Assembly (NCBI GenBank): GCA_932521025.1 | Contig: OW051471.1 | Location: 10,788,001 to 10,852,000, forward strand | Direction: 5' to 3' | DNA length: 64,000 bases | Source of the DNA: Oscheius onirici | Taxonomy: Eukaryota; Nematoda; Chromadorea; Rhabditida; Rhabditidae | Shown here: positions 45,620 to 55,487 of the stretch, piece after piece | Layout of the letters: every line of letters starts with the position of its first letter | Position numbering within the stretch: the stretch's first letter is position 1 | Program-made: the position numbers and the translations under genes | Notes under the pieces: model-generated | Seen by the model: the letters and a program-made list of their open reading frames with translations, nothing else | The model's database searches: none | Told to the model about the DNA's origin: nothing

Positions 45620-46490
45620 TGCTTCTTCGTGTAAGTTTATTCAATCAGGGCGAGAGATATAAACATGACTTCAGCTCTTACCCTTAGTGACTCTGTTCTT
45701 CTTGTGCATTGAGCAATCAACACAATCAGCTCTGCCAATAATTTTGGAGGCTGTGGAACCAGCTGAATCAGAAGTCTTCCAGTCGGATATTGTTCCGTTG
45801 GAACCGCCAATGAAACATGTGAGTTTTGGGCTCCAAGATTGCTTTGTTTTGAAATGAGTTTAGGTAACCTCGTAAAATAAGACAAGTAGATCAGATTGCC
45901 TGCTCCATAAAATTGTTCTGACCTGACCTAATCAAACCAGAATCTTTACCAAGAGCAGTGTTGTTTCCTTCTCCAGTTTTTTGCCAGACCATTCATGACC
46001 TACTTCACTAGGCTCTTTCTAGATCGATCATGGACTGCGACCAGAGTCCAAGAGTACCGAATATTTCAAAAATTCGCGAATACGGTCGGAGGGAGCTCGA
46101 AAGCTGATTCTACTGGGGAGTGGGTCCCATATAGATCCATTGGTTACTAGACGGTACGAGAGTTACTATGAGTTTTCCAGACCAAAATTATGATAGTACA
46201 ATCTCTGTATTCCGGGCCAATTTCGCCTATTACCCATCTTGTTTTATGCAAGCCGCATGCATTTCTTTCTGTTCAATGTAAAAATTGAGCATCTTATTTT
46301 TTTTTGGGAAGAGCCGACGCAGTAAAAAGCTTCATTACCTAAACTAAGTATCCTTTTTCAGGTGCGAGTCCTCCTCAGAGCTCCATTCAGCAATGACTTT
46401 GCTCCTCAGACTCACAAGCTCCGTCCAGTCCAGATGTCCAAACGCTCCCTACTGGACAACCTGTATGGCATCGGTTATGCTTACAAATAA
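45620..46490 (+). CDS. Neuropeptide-like secreted precursor
   Basis: Three exons: 45620-45631 (MLLR), 45688-45818 and 46362-46490, the last two separated by a 543 base intron. The product is about 90 residues. A signal peptide (MLLRLTLFFLCIEQSTQSA) is followed by an acidic spacer (EAVEPAESEVFQSDIVPLE), then LRPVQMSKR and a final SLLDNLYGIGYAYK. A single Lys-Arg before the terminal 14 residues is the layout of a neuropeptide prohormone cut by a KEX2-type convertase. The C-terminal peptide with its Leu-x-x-Leu and Gly-Tyr end recalls orcokinin-type NLP peptides only loosely. No amidation glycine is present. The role is inferred from layout alone. Confidence 0.5.
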
Positions 46491-46800
46491 TCATTGCCTT
46501 TTAACATTATCCCCACACAAGCTTGTCATTATCAAATGTATCCGTGTATTTTTAAACCTGTAGATCTTTTGAGTTGAGCGTATTTTTAGCAAAATGTAGT
46601 CGCTCCTTACTAATGTAAAGATAATAAAGATCTTCATAATTCTGCTTCTAGGTGATTCTGTTGAATAAATTCTATACCAGTTCTCAGTCAAAAAATATTT
46701 ATTCAGCAAGGTTTACTTGAACAGCTGTGAATCCTCTCAAGCTTTTTCGCCTCTCACTGTTTCCGTTGTCGAAGTTTTCTCATGTGGAGCTGAAATGCTA

Positions 46801-47325
46801 TTAAAAACAGTCAAATTTTTGCCCACTGGTCTGACAAAGGTAGCTGCTAGTTGCTCCAGGAGCGCCAAGACTGCGCTGAACACAAATCCACTGCCCTGAA
46901 TAGCCCTCTCCCGTTACGTACATCCAGCAAACGGCGTCTTCTATGTGATAGGCTAAAAACTTGATTTTAACGACAGAAAAAAATCTCCTGCTTGGATCGA
47001 AATTTGTGTATCCCGACAGCTTTGAGCCGTCCTGCCAGTAGCAGCTAGATTCATTATTTCCAGAACAACGTAATCCAATGTATGGCTGGTACTGCGTTTG
47101 AGTAATATACTGCAGAAAATCGTTCAGATCATCCGAATCAATTTTGACCAGACTTCCATTGTTGTAGCTTCCACAGTGCTGTTCAGCATCGGCATAAGTC
47201 TTTTTGTCGTAATTGAACTAGTTTTTTTTTGTTAGAAAAGCTGGGTTTTGTAAGTTACCTTGTAACACTGACAGTTTCCAGAGAACATCGAGTAGCCATC
47301 CTTGCAGTGCAGATGTTCTGAAAGT
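46801..47325 (-). CDS. C-type lectin domain protein
   Basis: Carbohydrate-recognition type domain, presumably secreted. It reads CKDGYSMFSGNCQCYK, an intron (about 47220-47262), then DKKTYADAEQHCGSYNNGSL, VKIDSDDLNDFLQYI, YIGLRCSGNNESSCYWQDGS, FDPS, CWMYVTGEGYSGQWICV and SSYLCQ. The order of Cys residues and the WQDGS and GQW blocks fit nematode clec proteins. A stretch between FDPS and CWMY (about 46930-46965) may be a retained intron or diverged loop. The signal-peptide exon was not found, and 47335-47520 has only ambiguous frames. The stop is at 46801. Confidence 0.62.
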
Positions 47326-48000
47326 ATTTGATTTTTGCGTCGAATCGCCTTTGAGGCTAGAAAGAAGATCAATGCTAAAACTCATTCAAGTTTCTTTCAA
47401 ATCTTTTGGGTCCCAGCAATTTCTATGATCGTCCGAACATGCAGCAAGATCTGGTTCAAAACTTATGATTGGAGCCTACAGAGACCGGGTTTATCACGTC
47501 TGTGCCTCTTTGTAATTCCCTGATAAACGAAAAAACTGATAACTAATCTTATCTCGTAGTATTTTGTGTCCTTGTTGAAACGAGTAGCCTAGACGGAAGT
47601 TTTGAAACGAATGTTAGTTTGAGCACTGAATACTCGGCTAAGATATCTTTCCCACGGTGTATTTCTATCTGTCTGTTATGGTCTGGCCAATAGCAAGAGA
47701 AAGTTCTCTCGGGAACAAGCACGGTTCGATTCCGCCGGAATCCTTTCTCACCAAATCTTTTCTTTTGCCATTTTTGCAAGTTTTTATGCCTTTTTTGGGC
47801 AATCTGAGAGACGCAGATCCTAACTTTAGTGAGGCTTCAGCTCGCTCTAGTTTACGGTCTCCCTGTTAAGCAAACCAATTTTTCAAAACGGACTACATCT
47901 ATTTTAAATTGCTCCCAAGTATCTGTGTGTGTGTGTGTGTGTTTGTCTGAGGCTCCAATTGAGGATAAGAATGGGAGCTGTGTGCGCAAATTAGTTTTTA
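47326..48000. repeat. Gap with a (TG)n microsatellite at 47924-47942
   Basis: A tg run of about nine units is the only clear feature. No supported gene; it may contain 5' exons of the lectin gene. Confidence 0.5.
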
Positions 48001-48336
48001 TCATGTCGGGACAGGAAAAGCAAGTGCGCAAAGGGTTCCAATTTTTGGTAGTTTATTTGGAGGGTCAGGGAGAATGACTGGAGAAACAAAGGAGGAATGA
48101 AAGGAAACCACGATTAGGGCTCCGTGACAGAGCGAAATCGTGAACTTATACTTTAGCCCTGGAAGGGCGTTCCCAACCTTGTATAACTTACTACAGTTCG
48201 GCTTGGCCTTTTTTGTCGAAATTGAGATAGCTTTCAGAACTGGGCCTTCTGTTGCTATTCTTATTGCTGGAGAAGCAGTAGTACTAGGAGTAGCAGCGAT
48301 GAGCAAGAGAAGACCGGCGAGACTGAGACGAATCAT
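48001..48336 (-). CDS. Small secreted protein, unknown
   Basis: Begins MIRLSLAGLLLLIAATPSTT, a strong signal peptide with a small-residue cleavage region. SPAIRIATEGPVLKAIS and a basic NCSKLYK follow. The frame is open to 48001, but an intron from about 48175 (gttggg) to about 48080 (ttctccag) is possible, so the C-terminal half is uncertain. One cysteine precedes the possible intron and two follow it. No family recognised. Confidence 0.4.
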   Translation of the reverse strand: MIRLSLAGLLLLIAATPSTTASPAIRIATEGPVLKAISISTKKAKPNCSKLYKVGNALPGLKYKFTISLCHGALIVVSFHSSFVSPVILPDPPNKLPKIGTLCALAFPVPT

Positions 48337-48883
48337 CGCTTCTGGTTATCAGGTGTTTCTATGGACTTTTAAGCAGACCACTTTGTGCCTTTTTGTTCCC
48401 TGATAAACTGCAATCATTATGGTTTCCGGAAGATTGTGTGCTGATCTTTCGATTAATAGTTTGATACCCCTGAATACAGACTTTCGATAATCCTGTCCTA
48501 TTCTGAGTTTTTCTTGTTACTTTTCAGCTATGAGCCGTCTCCTTTTCCTTCTCTCTTTGCATCCATCATCATATGTTATGACCGTATAATCGCAAGCTAT
48601 ATTTTTATATCAATTCCATTCCTAGGCGAGAAGGTACCAGCCGATTCCGAGTGCGAGGACCGTTAGCAATCATGTAGGGCAGTGACTGACAAAACAAACC
48701 GGGACTCTAACCGACTTCCAAAAACATCTAAAACTTATATTCTTCTAGCTTTTTTACGACATAAAACAGCACCAAACTAAACTATTTTCTAAACTATTTC
48801 ATCGAACTAACGTGTCACTAAAACTGGACTTCGAAGAGCTCAAGACAAAGAATCAAAACGCATGTTTATTCCCGAAATTTTCC

Positions 48884-49119
48884 TTATCCGCTCCTCTGTC
48901 CTCTACCTTCTGGGGCCATCTTTATCTCCACACAGCGTCCGCGCATATCAAAGTCGAATGTGCAAATCCAGTTCCGCCCATACTTTTTGCAATCCTTTTG
49001 AAACTTACACGGCTTGTCGTCATTTGAAACTGACAGACTGACCAGCATGAAGAGGAAAATTTGAGATCGTTGTATTTTAGAGAAGGCAGCGAAAGTACCA
49101 CCAAGACGAAGAAGCGCAT
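48884..49119 (-). pseudogene. Four-cysteine secreted protein, copy d, acceptor lost
   Basis: Paralogue of the gene at 50211. Exon 1 is MRFFVL followed by a donor. Exon 2 carries MLVSLSVSNDDKPCKFQKDC then KKYGRNWICTF and RGRCVEIK, ending at 48884. There is no AG acceptor before exon 2 (the expected site reads aaatacaacgatctcaaatt), so splicing should fail or use an unusual site. The cysteine pattern is C-x5-C-x8-C-x9-C. Confidence 0.5.
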
Positions 49120-49986
49120 GTTGGTGAATGCGCCAGGTGACTGATTCATATTTTTTGTGGAAAATGGGAGCAACGAACCATTGTGTTCTGTCCGTTCTCC
49201 AATTTTGTACATATACAGGGGAGAAACATCGACCTTCGAACAATTGGAATGGTGATGATTCCGCACCACCGAAAAGCCCCACGAGTTAGTTGAAAGTCTG
49301 GTTAAAGTCTTGGTCAGCAAGACCTCTTTCAGATACCGAAAAGCTGAGATGACGGTCATAACTGGATAGCTTGTTGGGAAAACTAATGTTGTTCATAACT
49401 CTCTAGCAAAATAAACCGCAACATAGAGAGCTCGTCTTATATTCATTTTCAATCGATCATTCATCGTTCATTTCCTGGTAACCTGGGCACCGTGTGGCAC
49501 AAGCCTTTGTTGTCTAGGCCGATGATGCGCCACCATCCCTTTCCAAACTTTTTACAGTTAAGTTTGGTCGAAAATCGGGGGAAAAATTGCAACCCCACAG
49601 GTTCTTAGTGGTATAATCTTGTAGTACTCAATTAGTAGAGTAACGAGTTTATCGAATTATTGAAAAATATTTTTTCCTTGCCGAGTTACAGACGTTTCAA
49701 GAAAAAAATAAAATTTGAACGCGCGCCAAATTCGTACGCAAAAGTGCGACGCGCACACTTTCGATCCGACGCACAATTTATATTCGTAGTTTGGCTACTT
49801 CTCTTGCAAAAAAATCAAAAATTTTCGGCTATTTGGGACGTACTCTTCGGCTATTTTTAAAGATGCCGACTGTCATGGAGGAAGCAAGCCTGATGGAAAC
49901 TATGGCTGGACTGTGGCCATCTGTTGTGATCATGATCTCTGTAAGACAATTTGGCAGTGAATGAAAGTTAAAGGTTCATTTCCACA

Positions 49987-50211
49987 CTAGACATCATCTA
50001 CTTTTCTGTTCTTATCCATCTCAATCCGAGGAAGACACCACTGCTTGTTGGCGCAAAAGTAGTTCGGCCCGTACTTCAGGCAATCTTCGTTAGTCTTGCA
50101 CGGTCTTCCGTTGTTCTTGGCAGCGGCGTGGCTGACAAGCATGAGGACGAGAAGCTAAAACGGTTTTAAGTTTTGAGAAGAAACAGACTGTACCAAGACA
50201 AAGAGGCGCAT
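49987..50211 (-). CDS. Four-cysteine secreted protein, copy e
   Basis: Two exons (50211-50194 and about 50156-49987) joined by a 37 base intron. The signal peptide MRLFVLLLVLMLVSHAAA is followed by KNNGRPCKTNEDCLKYGPN, then YFCANKQWCLP. The cysteine spacing is C-x5-C-x8-C-x5-C, a compact two-disulfide or knottin-like fold, and the tail is basic then acidic (MDKNRKVDDV). About 60 residues. A damaged paralogue lies 0.9 kb away in the same orientation. Candidate antimicrobial or signalling peptide; function unknown. Confidence 0.6.
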
Positions 50212-50400
50212 GCTGCAGTATTGGACAATGGCTGTCTAGCGGCTTTTATTGGAAAGTCTGTTTCGATGACTTTATGTGGGAAAACGGCTTCAGTAGATCG
50301 TTCTGTCTAGGCCGCCTGTCTGTTCGGACCAGACGAATCGAGGCGAGACAAGGCACCTTCGTGGTCGGACGAGGAAAAAATGGCTCAGATTTATGCTAAT

Positions 50401-50636
50401 GTAACCAACAATTCTTTATCGTCTTATGGAGAAGATCTCTTCATTTCCCGTTCCTAGGAATCGAACCAACGATCCCTATTTTATAGTTCAGCACTTTAGG
50501 CATTGCGCCACAAGTATGTTGTTTTCCAAGCCGCTTCTCGCATTCTTACATTACGCATTCTTGTATATGTAATTGGCAGCTACCCATTTCAGATGTGTTT
50601 CATCTTTTCCGTTAAAAACTCAAAAAAGGCTGTAGT
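50401..50636 (-). mobile_element. tRNA-derived SINE, inverted copy 1
   Basis: On the - strand it ends in a tRNA-like part: cttgtggcgcaatgcctaaa (A-box region), then ggttcgattcctaggaacgg (B box). A body starting gagtttttaacggaaaagat precedes it. The copy at 51550-51769 is about 85 percent alike by eye and in the opposite orientation. Confidence 0.7.
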
Positions 50637-51017
50637 TGAGGCGCGGACGGAGTCAGACGGGCCCGGGCGAGATGCAGGCAAAAGTGAGAAAAGGGCAGGA
50701 TTTTTGAGCTCTAAAACTCTTTTCTTTAACATCTGAACAACAGAAGCTCTCATGGAACTGACTGGCCCTCCGTCGATCTCGCCTTCTCCCGGCAATGGGC
50801 CTGTATGGTATGGAAAGCAGGTGGATTTTCCCATAAAAATATACCACAAAGAAGGAGCAAAATCTCAGTCTTCCTGTCTCTCTGGTTTGGTCTTTCCACC
50901 ACCAGCTAAAGTTTGGTCAAGAACCCGTTGTAATGTGACCATTAGGCGAATAGTTTCCATTTCTCCCAGCATAAAGCCCAGTCGCAAACCGTTCTTTCCC
51001 AGATTCCGTCCAAAATG
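50637..51017. other. 5' flank of the Gly/Tyr-rich gene
   Basis: No exon supported; short frames on both strands are antisense shadows of each other. Confidence 0.3.
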
Positions 51018-52088
51018 TTCAACAGCTTCCATCTCTGTGTTATTCTTCTCAGTCTCAGTGAGTTTTAGCATCTCTGCATAAACCTTCTATATTTTTAGTT
51101 GGAGCGATACATTGCGACGACGATGACCATGAGGCGGACGGTATTCATCTCTCAGGTAAAGTAAAATTTTAAAATTCAAACACGAATCTCTTTAGATTTG
51201 ATAAATCAACTTCAAGGAAAACCTTACATGACCTATCATCGTGTAGGAAACGATCGCACCTATTACTATCACTCCGGTCCAAATGATCAAACGGGGTCAG
51301 TGTACGGAGGAAATAACTACAACTATGGCTCCGGTTATGGAAGCTATAATTCCGGTTACGGAAGCACCTACTACCCTGGATACAGTTCGATCAACCAGAT
51401 TCCGAGACAAGAAGGCTACAACAACGTCTACTACAACGGACAGTGGAGGACAGCTTATCAGACAGAATGCAGTAAGTTTTGAAACCAAGTGACCGAGATT
51501 TTTTTAGAGTAAATTCGAAGATTATTTTCCTGGGCTTCTTCTTTGAAAATTTGTAGCCATTTTTGAGTTTTTAACGGAAAAGATGAAAAACATCTGAAAT
51601 TGGTAGCGGTCATAAGCTGTCACAATCATAAGAATGTGAGAAGCGGCTTGAAAATTAACATACTTGTGGCGCAATACCTAATGTGCTGAACTATAAAATA
51701 GGGGTCGCTGGTTCGATTCCTAGGAACGGGCAATGAAGAGATCTCGACTACAGATTTGTTGGTTACATGTTCAACTCTATGTCAGCTATTTTTCCTTTTT
51801 AACGCCTCTCCATTGCATAAATCGAAAAATCGTTTTTTTTGCCACGACTATTCTAACATAAACAAGTTTTGGGCAAATTCTGCACCGGCCGAAACATTTT
51901 ACGAACTTCCAGGCGATCGACCAGGGTCCCTTAAAACAAAAACTACCCCTGTTTTTCTCCCTAATTCAATTTCTTTCAGGAGGAAGAATCTACGACTACG
52001 TCGGCTCCACCCCGCGGTACTACTGTGACTGTGGCTCAGCAGGAAGCAGCTACCAGCTTGGAGGCTGTAATGCTCCACAAGGAAAATG
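51018..52088 (+). CDS. Secreted Gly/Tyr-rich protein with C-terminal Cys block
   Basis: Exons 51018-51060, 51102-51153, 51195-51473 and 51980-52088 join in frame. The signal peptide MFNSFHLCVILLSLIGAIHC is followed by DDDDHEADGIHL, then a Tyr/Gly/Asn repeat region with YGGNNYNYGSGYGSYNSGYG. The last exon reads YDYVGSTPRYYCDCGSAGSS then YQLGGCNAPQGK. The repeat resembles Gly-Tyr-rich nematode antimicrobial or cuticle-associated peptides; the Cys block (C..CDCG...GGC) is more unusual. The last intron is about 500 bases and contains a SINE; its inverted partner lies just upstream of the gene. Confidence 0.6.
51550..51769 (+). mobile_element. tRNA-derived SINE, inverted copy 2
   Basis: Same element as 50401-50636 in + orientation, inside the last intron of the Gly/Tyr-rich gene. 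Its tRNA-like end is acttgtggcgcaatacctaa then ggttcgattcctaggaacgg. Transcripts covering both copies could pair over about 220 bases. Confidence 0.72.
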
Positions 52089-52144
52089 ATCTCAGACTAT
52101 TTACACACATCAGTACAAAAATAAAGTATCTCTTTCGTGACTAT

Positions 52145-53279
52145 TTACATCCGGTACGGTTTCGGCTGTTGTTCTTGAGCCTTCTGAGCGGCTTGTCTGG
52201 CAGTCAGTTCGGCCAACGCTCTCTTACTTTCTTCCATCGCCTGTAAGAAGAAGAAACGTGATCTTGATGAAAAGGATTCGCTAAACTTACGATAGCCGAT
52301 CGCTCCATCAGTTCTTTGTGATGTTGGATCTCCTCTTCGAGATGCTCGCGGAAATAGGCCATCGTTTCTTTTTCCTAAAGAAAATCTAATAAATAGAGGG
52401 AAGCAGAGAGACACTACCTTTTTCAAGAAGTACTCTCCCTCTCTAGCCGCTTCCATTTTGCCGAAAATTCCTCCGGCATCACGAATAGATCCTCCAGACC
52501 CACCTCCCTGAAAAAGTTGAAAACTTTCGAGGAATACTTACTCTTCCCGCTCCATCACCAAAGGTTCCACTCATGGCTCGAACGGCTAGTCTGAAAAAAA
52601 CTTTTGAGAGCTCAGCGATCCATTTCCCAGAAAACCATTTTTTTATTGACTTGAACCCTATTGACTTTCAGAAATCTGTTGTTTTGAAAGCAACTGCTCC
52701 AATTCCCCAGTTTTTCACAGGCTGAGTAACGGCAAACAACAGAAGCGAGAAAACATGCGTAAATTGGAACACGATTGGGCCTACGCTCTCCTGCCTACAA
52801 AAAATCTATGGCAAGATACTGCCGTTCTTCCACATTTTGAAATCAAAGGAAATCTGGATACAACAAGTTTCTATTGAGCAAAGGGAAATTTCAAAGAAAG
52901 TAGCGTTTTTGAACTCAGCCGGGAGAGAAATAAGTTGATGCAATTTCAGTGTTTTGTAATGATTCGAGCGACCAAAATAATTGCGAAAATATTACTCCTG
53001 AACTCTCAACTATTCATAGCGAAAAGATTGCGAAACTGTCTCTCACTCTTTCCCGTCACTTTTCCAGTCACTTCGTCAAAAAAGTCCGGTGCAAACAGTG
53101 CCTGTGTAACATTTTCGCAGCTACTACACTCTTTTTGGGGACATTAAACGAGGAAGAGACGGGTGCGTTTGTTGACCAGCTGGCCCAAAAACACGTGATT
53201 CCTTTCTCAAAATGATGCCGAAATGAACTCACTTTTCGGGGACTTTGCTGAATCGGGTAGCAGCAATCTGGCGAAGCAT
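52145..53279 (-). CDS. ATP synthase inhibitor IF1 (mai-1/mai-2 family), mitochondrial
   Basis: Blocks ATP hydrolysis by mitochondrial F1Fo ATP synthase when the proton gradient falls. Exon 1 (from 53279) encodes a mitochondrial presequence, MLRQIAATRFSKVPEK. A 640 base intron follows, then LAVRAMSGTFGDGAGR, GGGSGGSIRDAGGIFGKMEA and AREGEYFLKKEKETMAYF. The protein continues REHLEEEIQHHKELMERS, then ALAELTARQAAQKAQEQQ, and ends KPYRM at 52145. The inhibitory helix (about residues 35-60) and long coiled coil are complete, and all exons join in frame. The nematode counterparts are mai-1 and mai-2; the targeting signal fits the mitochondrial form, but the paralogue cannot be assigned. Confidence 0.85.
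52949..53215 (+). CDS. Hypothetical small protein, opposite strand in IF1 intron
   Basis: The open frame reads CNDSSDQNNCENITPEL, then FVKKVRCKQCLCNIFAATTL, GTLNEEETGAFVDQLA and a stop at 53215. It has five cysteines including a CKQCLC cluster and an amphipathic helical end. It starts just after a good acceptor (aatttcag at about 52948), so it may be the last exon of a spliced + strand gene whose first exon I could not find. It would lie within the first intron of IF1. No family recognised. Confidence 0.35.
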   Translation: MFCNDSSDQNNCENITPELSTIHSEKIAKLSLTLSRHFSSHFVKKVRCKQCLCNIFAATTLFLGTLNEEETGAFVDQLAQKHVIPFSK

Positions 53280-53309
53280 TCCTTTCTGAAAATAGCCAAG
53301 TTTTTCAAG

Positions 53310-54057
53310 TGATTTGTGTTCAGAGAGGAAGAAAAATGCGGTCTTTTCCAAGCTCTCACGTGCCGTTTTTATACTGGGGTCGTCGGCGAAAACAACAACA
53401 TGGACCCGCGTGCTCTCCACTCTGCAGAGAGGAGAGAGCTTTTGTTATGTTTCGTTCCTCTTATCTTTTGGCTCAAAATAAGCTGGAGGAACAGCTGTGA
53501 TCTGGATAATGATAAAAGATCTCTGAAGCCTAATTATAGTATGTAGTATCTTTTTTTCGGTTGATAGAATTTGGGCAACCAATAAGATGTCACGCCTCCA
53601 CTTTCAGATCTTGGATGACTGCAGAGACGGCATCTTAGCGTACTGAGAGACTGGGGTTTGGGATCGAAGATTTATAAGAATGGTTAGACAAAGTGGATTA
53701 GAGAGTAAGAACAAGAAATGTGGAAGAGGAGCAACCCGCAGTTCCCAGCTCATCGTAGCTTTCTGTAGACAGCAGGCCAGTTTTGAAAATGAAGAGGTTC
53801 TCGTTGCTTTCCTCAATGTAACGATACTTCCTTCAGGCGGGTCTTCTCATTCCTTTCTCAATTTTCGGCACGCTTGGCATCCGACACGATGTCCAGCCCG
53901 GCGAATCTGTTAAAGATAATGTATGCTAATATAAAAGACAATTTACTTGACGTCATCATGGACAAGATCGAGCAGACTGTTCTCAGCAACAGCGCGTGGT
54001 CAGTTGCCGGAAGACAGCTCGTACCAGGCTTCCAACCGAGATGGATACCGTCACAGA
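53310..54057. other. Exon-like fragments left of RTE copy 2
   Basis: Frames on both strands look partly coding. On the + strand, IVAFCRQQASFENEE is followed by a 42 base intron and AGLLIPFSIFGTLGIRHDV. On the - strand, NFCDGIHLGWKPGTSCLPAT could splice to 57.02 kb across the retrotransposon, because the target duplication falls at a splice acceptor (ttgtattaag). The host gene is unresolved. Confidence 0.3.
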
Positions 54058-54089
54058 AGTCTTAATTTTTTATTTATTTATTTATTTAT

Positions 54090-55487
54090 TCACGATATCA
54101 ACGCGTTCACGTGTCGCAATTTACACTGGTTCCATTGGGTGGGATCTTCTCTAGCTACTCTCGTCCAATTCTGTCCGATTTCTTTTGTGAACGAGTCGCT
54201 CCATCTTGGTTTCGGTCTTCCAATGGGCCTTACTGCTCGCCATGGTCTCCATTCGATTATTCTTCTCGTCCACGTGTCTTCATGGGCCATCTTCCATGCA
54301 AAATTCCATTTTCGTCTTGCCCATCTTTCTCTGATATCCGTGACTCTCGAAGTTTCCATCAGCCAGCCGTTTGTACGTCTATCGAGTAAAGTGACGCCCA
54401 AAAATCTTCTCAACATCTTCCGTTGAGCTACCACGAGCTTGTTACTGTCTCGTTCTCGAAGAGTCCAAGTTTCGCTGGCATAAAGTAAGGAAGGTTCAAT
54501 GCAGGAGCTGAAGATTTTCCTCTTATGTCGAATAGATACGTTTCTGCTGGTTAGAAGCTGTTGGAACTTATTGAAACTGCACCAAGCAGCGCGAATCCGT
54601 CTAGACACTTCAAGGGCAGCGTTCCTGTCGAAAGAGATCCTTTGGCCCAGGTAGATTGCTTCAGATTGATATTGGATCCGAATGCCATCCGCTCTAATAG
54701 CTGTTGGGTAGCGATTGGCCATCACGAAGGTCTTATCCAAATTGAGCTCCAACCCTACTCTTTTACTGGCGTCAGACAGTTCTTGAAGCATTGTTTCAGC
54801 TGTAGCAGCAGATGTAGATAGCAGCACTACGTCATCAGCAAAGCGTAGATTGGAAAGCCATTGACCGTGTATGTTGATACCCTTCTCGTCCCAGTTGAGT
54901 GATCGGAAAACTGTTTCTAGAGTTGCCGAGAAGAGAGCTGGTGATATTGTGTCCCCCTGTCTTACTCCACGTTGTACATCTAGATCGACAGAACCGCCAA
55001 CTGCTTTTACTTGTACTTGTGCACTTGAGTAAATGTTGTGAAGGAGACGAACGATCTTAGCTTGAACTCCTTGTGTGTACAGCGAATCCCATATGGCAGA
55101 GTGTTCGATCATATCAAAGGCCTTTTTGAAGTCGATGATGACTAGGAAGAGAGGTAGATTGTACTCTTGACATCGCTGTATCAGTTCGTTCACAGCCAGG
55201 ATATGGTGAGAAGTAGAGAAACCTTTTCGGAAGCCTGCTTGATCTGGTCCTTGATTGAATTCGAGAGCCTTCAGCATTCTATCTCCGATAATGGCCGTGA
55301 AGACTTTGTAAATCGTCGACATGAGCGCAATTGGACGGTAGTTCTTTGTCTCTAGTGGACTTCCTTTCTTGAACAGCAACTGAATAGTGGAGTCGGCTAG
55401 TCTGGTTGGAGTCTCCTCGTCGTCTAGGATCTTGTTGAAGATTGCTGCTAGAGGATCAGCTAGTGTGGACTTCGCTGCTCGCTGCAT
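54090..55487 (-). CDS. RTE reverse transcriptase part
   Basis: About 465 codons. Reverse transcriptase blocks in order are LLFKKGSPLETKNYRPIALM, FRKGFSTSHHILAV, FLVIIDFKKAFDMI, GVRQGDTISPALFSATLE, the catalytic LRFADDVVLLSTSA and RISFDRNAALEVSRRIRAAW. The C-terminal GRPKPRWSDSF and VAREDPTQWN blocks are typical of RTE-1-type nematode elements. It should continue from the endonuclease frame, but the two are one base out of register around 55480, where GPDQVTN ends in one frame and MQRAAKSTLADPLAAIF begins in another. Otherwise no stops. Recently active or only lightly decayed. Confidence 0.88.
   Translation of the reverse strand: MQRAAKSTLADPLAAIFNKILDDEETPTRLADSTIQLLFKKGSPLETKNYRPIALMSTIYKVFTAIIGDRMLKALEFNQGPDQAGFRKGFSTSHHILAVNELIQRCQEYNLPLFLVIIDFKKAFDMIEHSAIWDSLYTQGVQAKIVRLLHNIYSSAQVQVKAVGGSVDLDVQRGVRQGDTISPALFSATLETVFRSLNWDEKGINIHGQWLSNLRFADDVVLLSTSAATAETMLQELSDASKRVGLELNLDKTFVMANRYPTAIRADGIRIQYQSEAIYLGQRISFDRNAALEVSRRIRAAWCSFNKFQQLLTSRNVSIRHKRKIFSSCIEPSLLYASETWTLRERDSNKLVVAQRKMLRRFLGVTLLDRRTNGWLMETSRVTDIRERWARRKWNFAWKMAHEDTWTRRIIEWRPWRAVRPIGRPKPRWSDSFTKEIGQNWTRVAREDPTQWNQCKLRHVNALIS

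Noticed and set aside
47829-48077. 82-codon + strand frame with a (Cys-Val) run
   Set aside because: The run is the translation of a (TG)n microsatellite.
54070-54090. tttattta repeat as an independent microsatellite
   Set aside because: It is the simple-repeat 3' tail of the RTE element and sits directly beside its target duplication.
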